64,000 bases of DNA from Massilia sp. Root418. GTDB lineage: Bacteria > Pseudomonadota > Gammaproteobacteria > Burkholderiales > Burkholderiaceae_D. Both the position numbers and the translations under genes were made by a program. Position 1 is the stretch's first letter. Every line of letters starts with the position of its first letter. Location of the stretch: NCBI RefSeq assembly GCF_001425265.1, contig NZ_LMEC01000022.1:1-64000 (forward strand). The letters run 5' to 3'. Positions 41,672-52,519 of this stretch are shown here, in pieces. The notes under the pieces were generated by a model. That model did not search any database. It was not told where the DNA came from and worked only from the letters and a program-made list of their open reading frames with translations.

Positions 41672-42804
41672 TGCGCAACGACGAGGCCGGCGCGCAGCCG
41701 TCGTCCGGGCCGGTGGTCTGGAGCGGCATCATTGCCGCCACCTGCGGCCTGCTGCTGGTGCTGCAGCACATGCTGTGGCTGGCGATTCCCTTCCTGCTGG
41801 CCATTATCCTGTACTACCTGCTGCTGCCGCCCATGCAGCGCCTGTTGCGCCTGGGCATGAGCCAGGGCGCGGCCGCGCTGCTGGTGGGTGCCTGCTTCCT
41901 GGTGGCCGTGGCGCTGGGCGCGCTGGCGCTCAACTTGTGGATCTCGGCGCCGTCCGTGTCCTGGCAGGACATGCTGGCGCGCTACGTGGCGGGCGGACTG
42001 GACTTCGTGCGCGGCCTGCTGCGCGCGCTGGAGGACAAATTCCCCATCCTGCGCGACATGCACCTGAGCCAGGTGGTCAACGCCCAGTTCACCGCCTACA
42101 GCGAAGACTTCATGCAAAGCCACCTGACCGCCATCGTGGTGTCGGTGGCGGGCTGGCTGCCGTCGCTGTTGCTGGCGCCGTTCCTGACCTTCTTCTTCCT
42201 GCGCGACGGCCACCTGTTCAAGAAATTCCTCGCGCACGCCGTGCCCAATGCCTTCTTCGAGCGCACGCTGTGCCTGCTGCACGAGGTGGACCAGACCGCG
42301 CACCGCTATTTCCAGGGCATGCTCAAGCTCACCGTGCTGGACACGGCGGTGCTGGCTTTCGGGCTGTGGGCCATCGGCGTCTCCTCGCCGGTGCTGCTGG
42401 GGCTGATTGCCGCCATGCTGGCGTGGGTGCCGTACGTGGGCTCCATCGTGGGCTGCTGCATGGTGGTGATGGTGGCGTCCACCGACGCGGCGGGCGATCC
42501 GCTGGTGGCCTACAGCGCCATCGGTGTGTTCATCCTGGTGCGGCTGCTGGACGATTTCGTGTTCATGCCGCTGACCCTGGGGCGCAGCCTGCACATCCAC
42601 CCGCTGATCACGGTGCTGATGATTTTTGTCGGCGGCTCGGTGGCCGGGGTGGCGGGGCTGATGCTGGTGCTGCCCTTGCTGGGCGTGGTGATGGTGGTGG
42701 GCGAGACGCTGGGCCGGCTGATCACCAACCCGCGCCTGCGCGCCCGCCACCGCAACGCCAGGGCGCTGCGGGAGAAACAGGCCAGCGCGGATTTGATGGC
42801 GTGA
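41671..42804 (+). CDS. AI-2E family transporter (PF01594-type permease)
   Basis: 377 residues, about 7 to 8 membrane helices. Helical pairs at the N-terminus are followed by an amphipathic extramembrane stretch (about 95-150) and the family's conserved end (LLAPFLTFFFLRDG, then WVPYVGSIVG, LLDDFVFMPLTLGRSLHIHP). Members export autoinducer-2 or act as ion antiporters, so the name does not fix the substrate. Translationally coupled to the upstream cNMP-binding protein. Confidence 0.87.
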   Translation: MRNDEAGAQPSSGPVVWSGIIAATCGLLLVLQHMLWLAIPFLLAIILYYLLLPPMQRLLRLGMSQGAAALLVGACFLVAVALGALALNLWISAPSVSWQDMLARYVAGGLDFVRGLLRALEDKFPILRDMHLSQVVNAQFTAYSEDFMQSHLTAIVVSVAGWLPSLLLAPFLTFFFLRDGHLFKKFLAHAVPNAFFERTLCLLHEVDQTAHRYFQGMLKLTVLDTAVLAFGLWAIGVSSPVLLGLIAAMLAWVPYVGSIVGCCMVVMVASTDAAGDPLVAYSAIGVFILVRLLDDFVFMPLTLGRSLHIHPLITVLMIFVGGSVAGVAGLMLVLPLLGVVMVVGETLGRLITNPRLRARHRNARALREKQASADLMA

Positions 42805-42815
42805 CGCTGGCGGCA

Positions 42816-42929
42816 GCGGCGGGTTACGGCGTTCCGCCTAACCCGCCCTACGGGCCGCCGCGATGCCGGGTTCAGCAGCGATGCCGGGTTCACGTAGGGC
42901 GGGTTAGGCGCGCAGCGCCGTAACCCGCC
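42816..42929. repeat. REP-like doublet, copies B and C in opposite orientation
   Basis: Copy B (42816-42851) starts GGCGGGTTACGG and ends TAACCCGCCCTAC. Copy C (42893-42929) is inverted, starting GTAGGGCGGGTTAG and ending CGTAACCCGCC. About 40 bp of GC-rich spacer separates them. They lie between convergent genes and could fold into one long hairpin, ending both transcripts. Confidence 0.75.
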
Positions 42930-42933
42930 AGTC

Positions 42934-44529
42934 TCACGCGGCTACAGCTGCGGCTGCGGCCGGCGCCGCCACTTCCTCATCATCGCCCGAGCGGATCAGG
43001 TGGTCGAAGGCCGACAGCGCCGCCTTCGCGCCTTCGCCGGTGGCGATGATGATCTGCTTGTACGGCACGGTGGTCACGTCGCCGGCCGCGAAGACGCCAG
43101 GAATCGAGGTCTGACCGCGCGCGTCCACTTCGATCTCGCCATGCTTGGACAAGCTCACCGTGCCTTTCAGCCACTCGGTGTTGGGCACCAGGCCGATCTG
43201 CACGAACACGCCTTCCAGCTCCACTTTCTTGGCTGCGCCGCTGACGCGGTCGTTGTAGCTCAGGCCGTTGACGATCTTGCCGTCGCCGTGGATCTCGGTG
43301 GTCTGCGCCGAGACAATCACGGTCACGTTCGGCAAGCTGCGCAGCTTGCGCTGCAGCACCGCGTCGGCGCGCAGTTCGGCGCCGAACTCGATCAGGGTCA
43401 CGTGCTTGACCAGGCCGGCCAGGTCGATCGCCGCTTCCACGCCGGAGTTGCCGCCGCCGATCACCGCCACGCGCTTGCCCTTGAACAACGGGCCGTCGCA
43501 GTGCGGGCAGTAGGCCACGCCGTGGTTGCGGTATTCCTTCTCGCCCGGCACGTTGATCTCGCGCCAGCGCGCGCCGGTGGCCAGAATCACGGTTTTACTC
43601 TTGAGCACGGCGCCGCTGGCGGTGGTCACTTCCACCACCTTGCCCGCTTTCAGCTGGGCGGCGCGCTGGGTGTTCATGATGTCCACGTCGTAGGCTTTCA
43701 CGTGCTGCTCCAGCGCCACGGCGAATTTCGGGCCGTCCGTTTCGGTGACCGATATGAAGTTCTCGATCGCCAGGGTGTCGAGCACCTGGCCGCCGAAGCG
43801 TTCCGACACTACGCCGGTCTTGATGCCTTTGCGGGCCGCATAGATGGCCGCTGCCGCGCCGGCGGGGCCGCCGCCGACGATCAGCACGTCGAACACGTCT
43901 TTCTTGCTCAGTTCAGCTGCCTGGCGGGCGCCGGCGTTGGTGTCCAGCTTGGCGAGGATCTCTTCCACGCTGCTGCGGCCCTGGCCGAAGTGCTCGCCGT
44001 TCAGGAACATCATCGGCACGGCCATGATCTGGCGTTCCTCGACTTCTTTCGGGAACACGCCGCCGTCGATGGTGGTGACCTTGATGCGCGGGTTGATGAC
44101 CGACATGGCGTTCAGCGCCTGCACCACCTCGGGGCAGTTGTGGCAGGTGAGCGAGATGAAGGTCTCGAAGTGGAAATCGCCGTCCAGGTTGCGGATCTGT
44201 TCGATGACCGCGTCGTCGAACTTGATGGTGTGGCCGCCCACTTGCAGCAGCGCCAGCACCAGCGAGGTGAATTCATGGCCCATCGGGATGCCGGCAAACG
44301 TCACGGCGATATCGGTCCCGGGGCGGGTAATGGCGAACGACGGTTTGCGCACGTTGCCTTCGGTCTTTTCGACCAGGGTGATCTTGTCGCTCAGCACGAC
44401 GATGTCGGCGAGCAGGGCCTGCATTTCGCGGGCTTTGGCGGAATCATCCAGCGTCGCAACGATCTCAATCGGCTGCACGACCTTTTCCAAATAGGTTTTC
44501 AACTGGGTTTTGAGGGTTGCGTCCAACAT
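42934..44529 (-). CDS. ahpF: alkyl hydroperoxide reductase subunit F
   Basis: 531 residues. The N-terminal tandem thioredoxin-like part carries one CxxC (LTCHNCPEVV, about residue 130). A FAD domain (VGGGPAGAAAAIYAARKG) follows, then the redox CxxC YCPHCDGPLF and NAD motif GGGNSGVEAAIDLAG, and a C-terminal FAD segment (GVFAAGDVTTVPYKQ). It passes electrons from NADH to AhpC to reduce peroxides in the cytosol. It lies 83 nt downstream of ahpC on the same strand. Confidence 0.97.
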   Translation of the reverse strand: MLDATLKTQLKTYLEKVVQPIEIVATLDDSAKAREMQALLADIVVLSDKITLVEKTEGNVRKPSFAITRPGTDIAVTFAGIPMGHEFTSLVLALLQVGGHTIKFDDAVIEQIRNLDGDFHFETFISLTCHNCPEVVQALNAMSVINPRIKVTTIDGGVFPKEVEERQIMAVPMMFLNGEHFGQGRSSVEEILAKLDTNAGARQAAELSKKDVFDVLIVGGGPAGAAAAIYAARKGIKTGVVSERFGGQVLDTLAIENFISVTETDGPKFAVALEQHVKAYDVDIMNTQRAAQLKAGKVVEVTTASGAVLKSKTVILATGARWREINVPGEKEYRNHGVAYCPHCDGPLFKGKRVAVIGGGNSGVEAAIDLAGLVKHVTLIEFGAELRADAVLQRKLRSLPNVTVIVSAQTTEIHGDGKIVNGLSYNDRVSGAAKKVELEGVFVQIGLVPNTEWLKGTVSLSKHGEIEVDARGQTSIPGVFAAGDVTTVPYKQIIIATGEGAKAALSAFDHLIRSGDDEEVAAPAAAAAVAA

Positions 44530-44612
44530 GGTGTTTTCCTTTTTTTCGGTTGGGCGCCGGGCAAATGCGCCGGCGCCTTACTACTCAGTACTTCACTACT
44601 TCAAGCTGATGC

Positions 44613-45176
44613 TTAGATCTTGCCAACCAGGTCCAGCGATGGGGTCAGGGTGGCAGCGCCTTCGGTCCACTTGGCAGGGCACACCTGGCCTGGGTGCTCG
44701 GCCACGTATTTGGCGGCTTTGACTTTGCGCAGCAGTTCGGAAGCGTCGCGGCCGATGCCGTTGTCGTGCACTTCCATCACTTTGATCTGGCCTTCCGGAT
44801 TGATGACGAAGGTGCCGCGCAGTGCCAGGCCTTCTTCTTCGATCATCACTTCGAAGTTGCGGGACAGGGTGCCGGTCGGGTCGCCGATCAGCGGGTAGTT
44901 CACTTTCTTGATGGCATCCGAGGTGTCGTGCCATGCTTTGTGGGCGAAGTGGGTGTCGGTCGAAATGCCGTACACGTCCACGCCCAGTTTGGCGAATTCA
45001 GGCTGGAAATCAGCCAGGTCTTCCAGTTCGGTTGGGCACACGAAGGTGAAGTCGGCTGGGTAGAACATGAAGACGGACCACTTGCCCTTCAGCGACTCTT
45101 CGCTCAGGTCAATGAACTTGCCATTGTGGTAAGCGGTTGCTTTGAATGGTTTTACTTGGGTGTTAATGAGAGACAT
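44613..45176 (-). CDS. ahpC: alkyl hydroperoxide reductase subunit C (peroxiredoxin)
   Basis: 187 residues from the ATG at 45176. The peroxidatic Cys47 is in DFTFVCPTE and the resolving Cys166 is in GQVCPAKW, so it is a typical 2-Cys peroxiredoxin. It reduces hydrogen peroxide and organic peroxides with AhpF. The upstream region holds four ATAG-like tetrads with 7-bp spacing at 45244-45280, matching OxyR sites. The longer frame to 45266 is rejected because the family start is MSLINTQVKPF. Confidence 0.97.
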   Translation of the reverse strand: MSLINTQVKPFKATAYHNGKFIDLSEESLKGKWSVFMFYPADFTFVCPTELEDLADFQPEFAKLGVDVYGISTDTHFAHKAWHDTSDAIKKVNYPLIGDPTGTLSRNFEVMIEEEGLALRGTFVINPEGQIKVMEVHDNGIGRDASELLRKVKAAKYVAEHPGQVCPAKWTEGAATLTPSLDLVGKI

Positions 45177-45243
45177 TGTGGTTTCCTCGTGAGGTTGTGT
45201 ATCAATGAGATGCCAGTTTAAAGCCTTCATGACCATTTGAAAA

Positions 45244-45280
45244 ATTGATTGTTCCAATTGTTTCAATTGGCTTTGACTAT
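45244..45280 (-). promoter_or_regulatory. OxyR-type binding site upstream of ahpC
   Basis: On the plus strand the order is ATTG-N7-CAAT-N7-ATTG-N7-CTAT, the spaced tetrad pattern (ATAG-N7-CTAT-N7-ATAG-N7-CTAT) of the OxyR motif, with a central CCAATTG/CAATTGG palindrome. It ends 67 bp before the ahpC ATG, a usual position for OxyR activation. Confidence 0.75.
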
Positions 45281-45365
45281 CGGCAGACGAACGCCGAACT
45301 CGTATTATCCCCGTTCCGGGGAAGTCGCGTTGTCGCTTCGGCAGGGTTACGCGTTGCTTACGACG

Positions 45366-45659
45366 TCAGGTGGGAGAACGCAGCGCGGCCAGGAAATCGG
45401 CCAGCTGTTCGGCAAGCGGCTGGCCGGGAGTGAATTCGCCGATACGCCGGCAGCGGTACTTTTCAGTCTGGACATCCAGCACCTCGGCGCTGAACGCCCC
45501 GCTCTCCCAGCATACCAGTGAAGCAATCGCGTCCGGAGAGTCCACCTGAAGCCGCAAGGCCGGATTGGCGGAAGGCTCGCACGTGATCAGCTCCGCCGTT
45601 ACGTCAGGGGGAAGCGCTGCCTGTAAAGTATTGGCCCAGTCCCGGAATCCGTTTAGCAT
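45366..45659 (-). CDS. probable immunity protein of a polymorphic-toxin module (TriTu-like)
   Basis: 97 residues from the ATG at 45659 with GGGAG about 7 nt upstream. It is a small acidic protein (MLNGFRDWANTLQAALP start, WESGAFSAEVLD centre, AEQLADFLAALR end) and lies 11 nt after the stop of the toxin-tip frame, the usual toxin-immunity order. The size, the W-x-S-G pattern and the partner suggest the immunity family paired with TreTu-type ADP-ribosyltransferase toxins; I recall this family only from memory. It appears intact. A frameshift in the toxin makes the two read as one 219-codon ORF. Codon use is less GC-rich than the flanking ahpC. Confidence 0.65.
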   Translation of the reverse strand: MLNGFRDWANTLQAALPPDVTAELITCEPSANPALRLQVDSPDAIASLVCWESGAFSAEVLDVQTEKYRCRRIGEFTPGQPLAEQLADFLAALRSPT

Positions 45660-45670
45660 GATGCTCTCCC

Positions 45671-46025
45671 TCAAGGCCAGCGGCTGGCAAGCAAGGTGAT
45701 GTTCCCTGCCGGCGGCATTTGTGGCACGGTCCTGCCCTTTGCAGCGGCCAACCGCCCCTCCACAGAATTCGGCCCGACTATCTTTTGCCCACCCAGCCCC
45801 GGTCACGACCAGCGACATGGCGGGCACGTCGAATTCAACGTACACCGATCGACGCGGAGTCTGCCGGACAAAGGCTAGCCAATCGGGCGGAAACGCCACA
45901 TGCGTGGTCCCGCTATAGCTTTCTTGCACCCTGCCCGTCCGCGTCATGTCGAGGTATTCAGCCAGCGACATCCACCGCCCGACCCTCGTGCACTGGATTG
46001 TAGTCCTGATTGCCATGTCAAGCAT
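45671..46025 (-). pseudogene. orphan polymorphic-toxin C-terminal tip (TreTu-like), frameshifted
   Basis: Residues 14-80 show the toxin-tip pattern RVGRWMSLAEYLDMTRTGRV, SGTTHVAFPPDW, SVYVEFDVPAMSL and GWAK. A run of four As (plus strand TTTT at 45783-45786) then breaks the frame. Removing one A restores KIVGPNSVEGRLAAAKG and VPQMPPAGNI up to a TGA at 45671, as expected for this family. The family name (TreTu, an ADP-ribosyltransferase acting on EF-Tu in Photorhabdus) is from memory. No Rhs or other carrier precedes it: an in-frame TAG lies two codons before the ATG at 46025. This is an orphan tip with its immunity gene. A sequencing error could also explain the extra A. Confidence 0.65.
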
Positions 46026-46086
46026 ACGCCGCTAGCTGCACAAGCCTTGAACCTACGCTGTTGCCCAACCCAGGCCATGAGATAAC

Positions 46087-48909
46087 TCAAGCTTGGGCCG
46101 TTGCGGATCGCGCGCGCAGCAGGGTGTCGAACTCGGTGGCGGGCATGGGGCGGGCGAACAGGTAGCCCTGGCCGTAGTCGCAGCCCGCGGCGGCCAGCAG
46201 GTCGCGCTGCTCGGGGGTTTCCACGCCTTCGGCGATCACGCGCAGGCCCAGCTTGTGGGCCATCACGATGATGGCGTCCGACAGTGCCATGTCGCTGGAA
46301 TCGGGCGCCAGGTTGCGGGTGAAGCTGCGGTCTATCTTCAGGTAGTCGATGTCGAACTTCTTCAGGTAGGACAGCGAGGAATAGCCGGTGCCGAAGTCGT
46401 CCAGCGCCACCTGGATGCCGCCGTCGCGCAGCTGCAGCAGCTTGTCGGCCACGGTGCTGCTGGCGTCCAGCAGCAGGCCCTCGGTGATCTCGATCACCAC
46501 GGCCTGGCCGGGCAACCCCAGCTCGCCCAGCCGCGCCAGCCAGCTGTCGTAGCCGCCTTCGCGCTGGAATTCCAGCGGCGACTGGTTGATGCTGAGCTGG
46601 AATTCGGGATGCACCTCGCTGCGCCAGCGCTGCAGCCAGCGCACCGATTCGCGGAACACCCAGCTGCCGATTTCAATGATCAGGCCGCTCGATTCAGCCA
46701 GCGGGATGAATTCCATCGGGCTGACCAGGCCGCGTACCGGGTGGCGCCAGCGTATCAGCGCCTCGGCCTTGTGGATGCGGCCCGTCGCCAGGTGCACGAT
46801 GGGCTGGAAGTACAGTTCCAGCTGCTGGCCCTTGACGGCGCCACGCAAGTCGTTGGTCAGGCGCATGCGGTTCAGCGCGGCCACCTGCAGGGCCGGCGTG
46901 AAATAACTGAAACGGTTGCGGCCGGCGTCCTTGGCCGCGTACATGGCCTGGTCGGCGTGCTTGAGCAGGTCTTCGATGGACGCCGCGTCGTCCGGGTACA
47001 GGGTGATGCCGATGCTGGCCGAGACGAAAGCCTGCTCCTGTCCCAGCGGGAACGGCGCCAGCAGGCTGTCCAGGATGGTCTGGGCGATGGTTTCCACGCG
47101 CTCCAGGCCCACCGCGTCCAGCTCGCTGAGGATGACGGTGAATTCGTCGCCGCCCAGGCGTGCCACGGTGTCGCACTCGCGCACGCAGGCGCTGATGCGG
47201 TGCGCCGCGTCCACCAGCAGCACGTCGCCCTGGTGGTGGCCCAGGGTGTCGTTGACTTCCTTGAAGTGGTCCAGGTCGATGAACAGGATGGCCACGCGGC
47301 TGCCGTCGCGCCGGCTCTTGACGATGGCCTGCTCCAGCCGGTTCTGGAACATGCGCCGGTTGGGCAGCTGGGTCAGGGTGTCGAAATTGGCCTGCTGCCA
47401 GACCAGCGCCTCGGTCTGCTTCTTGTCGGTGATGTCCTCGATCATGCACAGGTGGTGCAGCTGGCCCTGGCCCTGGCTGCCCCCGGGGCCGGCGGTGACC
47501 GCGTCCAGCGCGGTGATGGAGGCGTCCACCCACACCACGGTGCCGTCCGGCCGCAGCAGGCGCTTGGCCAGCTTGAAGCCGGCAATGTGCTGCGCCTGCA
47601 GCTGCGCCACCTGCTCCTGCTCGGCCGCCACGTCCTCCGGGTGGCTGATGTCGCGCCAGCTGCTGGCCTTCATCTCTTCCAGCGAGCGGCCGGCAATCTC
47701 CAGGTAGCGCGGATTGATGTCGCGGAAGTTGCCGCTGGCGGTATCGATCAGGGCGATGCCCATGGGCGCCGCCTCGAACATGGTGCGGAAGCGCGCCTCG
47801 CCCTTGCGGATGGCTTCCTGCGCGCGGCGCCGCTCGCGCGCCAGCAGGGCTGTGTGCACGCCCGCCCCCAGCACCAGCAGCACGCCGCCGGCCGCCAGCA
47901 CGCGGTACAGCCAGGCCAGCGCGCGGCCGCCTTCGGGCTGGTACAGGAAGCCCTCGAAGCTGGCGCCGCGCGGCAGCATGCCCAGGTCGGTATACACGTC
48001 GGCGATGTGCTGCCAGCGGTCCGGGTTCATATAGCCCACTTCCACCAGCACCGGCTGCACCAGCGGCACCATGGCGCGCGCCTCGTACAGCAGGTGGCGG
48101 CGGTCGTTGCGGCGCGAGTACCGGTTCAGGATCAGGTCGGCCACTTCCTCGTGGTGGGTCATGGCGTACTGCCAGCCGCGCATGCTGGCGGCCCGGAAGG
48201 CCTTGACCCGTTCCGGGTGGTCGCGGATTTCCTGTTCGCTGGTGAACAAGTTGTCGCCGTAGAAGTCGATGCCGGCGTTGCGCGGCGTGTAGATGTCGTA
48301 GGGGAAGCCGGCGCGGTCCAGCAGGTCCGGTTCGTTGGTGGTGTAGATGGACATGGCGTCCACCTTGCCGGAAATCAGGTCGTCGACATTGAAGCTGTGC
48401 TCCAGGCGCTGCAGGCTGGACGGCGCGATGCCCTCCTTGCGCAGGTAGGCCAGCATTTCGTCGGCCTGGCGCAGGTCGTCGGTCAGGCGGCCTATCATCA
48501 CGCGCTTGCCGGCTATGCGGTGCACGTCGGGCGCGGCGCTGCCCTGCGCCATCACCAGCGCGTAGGGCGAATGCTGGAACACCACGCCCAGCACCACCAG
48601 GGGCTTGCCGGCCAGGCGCGCCAGCAGCAGGTTGCTGGCGCCGACCCCGTACTGGACTTTGCCGGCAAGCACGTTGCGCTCCGGCTCGTTGCCGTCCTTG
48701 CCCTCCAGGATCTGCACGTCCAGCCCGGCTTCGCGGTAATAGCCCTGCTCCAGGGCCGCATAGTAGCCGGCGAACTGGAACTGGTGGCTATGCTTGAGCT
48801 GCAGCACCACCTTTTCCTGCGCCAGCGCCGGCCGGCATGCCATGGCTGCGGCGATGCTGGCCAGCGTGAGCAGGCGGATCAGGGCGGAGAGAAAACGTTT
48901 GCATGGCAT
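46087..48909 (-). CDS. NMT1/THI5-like sensor fused to PAS, GGDEF and EAL domains
   Basis: 940 residues from the ATG at 48909; starts at 48924 and 48990 are possible and none has a clear SD. A signal sequence is followed by a periplasmic substrate-binding domain of the NMT1/THI5 type (LQLKHSHQFQFAGYYAALEQ), a membrane helix near 355-375, a PAS domain with RDINPRYLEIAGRSL, then an intact GGDEF (RLGGDEFTV) and an intact EAL (KAEALIRWRH). The protein probably makes or breaks c-di-GMP in response to a small ligand. Which activity dominates cannot be told. It is a single gene. Confidence 0.9.
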   Translation of the reverse strand: MPCKRFLSALIRLLTLASIAAAMACRPALAQEKVVLQLKHSHQFQFAGYYAALEQGYYREAGLDVQILEGKDGNEPERNVLAGKVQYGVGASNLLLARLAGKPLVVLGVVFQHSPYALVMAQGSAAPDVHRIAGKRVMIGRLTDDLRQADEMLAYLRKEGIAPSSLQRLEHSFNVDDLISGKVDAMSIYTTNEPDLLDRAGFPYDIYTPRNAGIDFYGDNLFTSEQEIRDHPERVKAFRAASMRGWQYAMTHHEEVADLILNRYSRRNDRRHLLYEARAMVPLVQPVLVEVGYMNPDRWQHIADVYTDLGMLPRGASFEGFLYQPEGGRALAWLYRVLAAGGVLLVLGAGVHTALLARERRRAQEAIRKGEARFRTMFEAAPMGIALIDTASGNFRDINPRYLEIAGRSLEEMKASSWRDISHPEDVAAEQEQVAQLQAQHIAGFKLAKRLLRPDGTVVWVDASITALDAVTAGPGGSQGQGQLHHLCMIEDITDKKQTEALVWQQANFDTLTQLPNRRMFQNRLEQAIVKSRRDGSRVAILFIDLDHFKEVNDTLGHHQGDVLLVDAAHRISACVRECDTVARLGGDEFTVILSELDAVGLERVETIAQTILDSLLAPFPLGQEQAFVSASIGITLYPDDAASIEDLLKHADQAMYAAKDAGRNRFSYFTPALQVAALNRMRLTNDLRGAVKGQQLELYFQPIVHLATGRIHKAEALIRWRHPVRGLVSPMEFIPLAESSGLIIEIGSWVFRESVRWLQRWRSEVHPEFQLSINQSPLEFQREGGYDSWLARLGELGLPGQAVVIEITEGLLLDASSTVADKLLQLRDGGIQVALDDFGTGYSSLSYLKKFDIDYLKIDRSFTRNLAPDSSDMALSDAIIVMAHKLGLRVIAEGVETPEQRDLLAAAGCDYGQGYLFARPMPATEFDTLLRARSATAQA

Positions 48910-48997
48910 CACGCAATTATCCATGCTTATGGAAAAGATGAGCAATGAAAACAACAATACCGCCCTGAAGCGGTGTTGTTGACGACACAAAGCTGCC

Positions 48998-51367
<2,370 letters not shown>

Positions 51368-51557
51368 AGGGACGCGATTGTACCGGAAATGCGCGCGCCA
51401 TGCTCAAGCGATAGGCACAATCAATTGGAAATTCTTTTAGTTTTCAATAACTTGTGAATGATGTGCAAGCATGGCGGCCCGATAAAAAAGATGGCGCCGA
51501 CATTGCCTTTGCTGTCATGTTTGCTATAACTAGAAGAACAACCTTTGGGAGAACACC

Positions 51558-52070
51558 ATGCGCCGCCGTCTTTACTTCATGCTACCCGATGTTCCCAGTG
51601 CCCGCGCCATGCTGGACGAAATGCTGCTGGCCCGGGTTGAAGAACGCCACATGAAATTCATGGCCAAGGAGGGCACCCTGCCCGACGACATGCCCGATTG
51701 CAGCTTCCTGGTGCGCACCGACCTGATCCACGGCGCCCAGCTGGGCATGGTGATCGGCGGCATCGTGGGCCTGGGCGCGGCCGTGTTCCTCACCCTGTTC
51801 CCGCCCGACGGGCTGACCTTGCGCACTGCGGCCATCCTGCTGGTGGCGCTGGGCGGCGCCGTGTTCGGCGGCTGGGCTTCCGGCATGAACGCGGCAGCCG
51901 TGCCGAACAAGAAGCTGGAACAGTTCGCGCCCGCCATCGAACGCGGCCAGGTATTGATGATCGTGGATGTGCCACCCCGGCGCGTGCAGGAAATCGAGGA
52001 CATGATCGCGCGGCGCCATCCCGAAGTCAGCTTTGGCGGTATTGAACCGCCTATGCTAGCGTTTCCGTAA
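51558..52070 (+). CDS. small membrane protein, DUF1269-like
   Basis: 170 residues with SD GGGAG. The N-terminal cytoplasmic part (MRRRLYFMLPDVPSARAMLDE) leads to two glycine-rich membrane helices (about 62-82 and 90-108, GMVIGGIVGLGAAVFLTLF) and a C-terminal soluble domain (LMIVDVPPRRVQEIEDMI). This matches the layout of DUF1269-type stress proteins. Function unknown. It is followed by a GC-rich terminator hairpin. Confidence 0.75.
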   Translation: MRRRLYFMLPDVPSARAMLDEMLLARVEERHMKFMAKEGTLPDDMPDCSFLVRTDLIHGAQLGMVIGGIVGLGAAVFLTLFPPDGLTLRTAAILLVALGGAVFGGWASGMNAAAVPNKKLEQFAPAIERGQVLMIVDVPPRRVQEIEDMIARRHPEVSFGGIEPPMLAFP

Positions 52071-52127
52071 CGCTGGCTGCCCGGGAGCCGGTCTTAGCAC
52101 GGCCGGCGGCCCCGGGTCCGGATTGCG

Positions 52128-52160
52128 ACGGCGGCGCTGCGGCGCCGCCGTTGTTTTCGT
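52128..52160 (+). terminator. terminator of the DUF1269-like gene
   Basis: Stem ACGGCGGCGC / GCGCCGCCGT with a 4-nt loop, followed by a T-rich tract TGTTTTCG. It lies about 58 nt after the stop. Confidence 0.65.
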
Positions 52161-52167
52161 CGTCCTT

Positions 52168-52461
52168 TTATATGCCCATATTGCCCAGGATGCGGCCCAG
52201 CTCGCGCAGCGCCGGCTCCAGCGTGGGGTGCTTGACTGCGAACTTGGCCGAGATTTCCTGGGTGCGCTCGGCCAGGCCATACGTGGTGGTGTCGCCGCCA
52301 CCGGCGCCGGCGTCCTGCTGCGCCACACGGCGCTCCAGCAATTGCTTGATATCGCCGTCCAGCTGCGCCAGCAGATCCAGCAGCTCCTCGTCCACCGGGC
52401 CCGGTGCGCTGGCCAGTTCGGTGTGCAGGGTCTTCAACGATGCCTTCAGATTGCTGTCCAT
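52168..52461 (-). CDS. DUF4404 family protein
   Basis: 97 residues. A coiled-coil-like helical N-terminus (MDSNLKASLKTLHTELA) and the ending KFAVKHPTLEPALRELGRIL fit DUF4404, a small family of unknown role. SD AAGGA precedes the ATG. It lies 58 nt downstream of another short unknown gene on the same strand and is convergent with the DUF1269-like gene. Confidence 0.75.
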   Translation of the reverse strand: MDSNLKASLKTLHTELASAPGPVDEELLDLLAQLDGDIKQLLERRVAQQDAGAGGGDTTTYGLAERTQEISAKFAVKHPTLEPALRELGRILGNMGI

Positions 52462-52519
52462 AGTCCCGTTCCTTAAGTGATGGCCATACCGGATTTATAC
52501 ACCCAAATGCCGCAGCCAG

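Noticed and set aside
45366..46025. A single 219-residue fusion protein
   Set aside because: The two halves belong to different frames. The restored frame after removing one A and the SD at the inner ATG argue for two genes.
46093..48948. 951-codon plus-strand ORF
   Set aside because: Antisense shadow of the GGDEF-EAL gene, with His/Gln/Val-biased composition.
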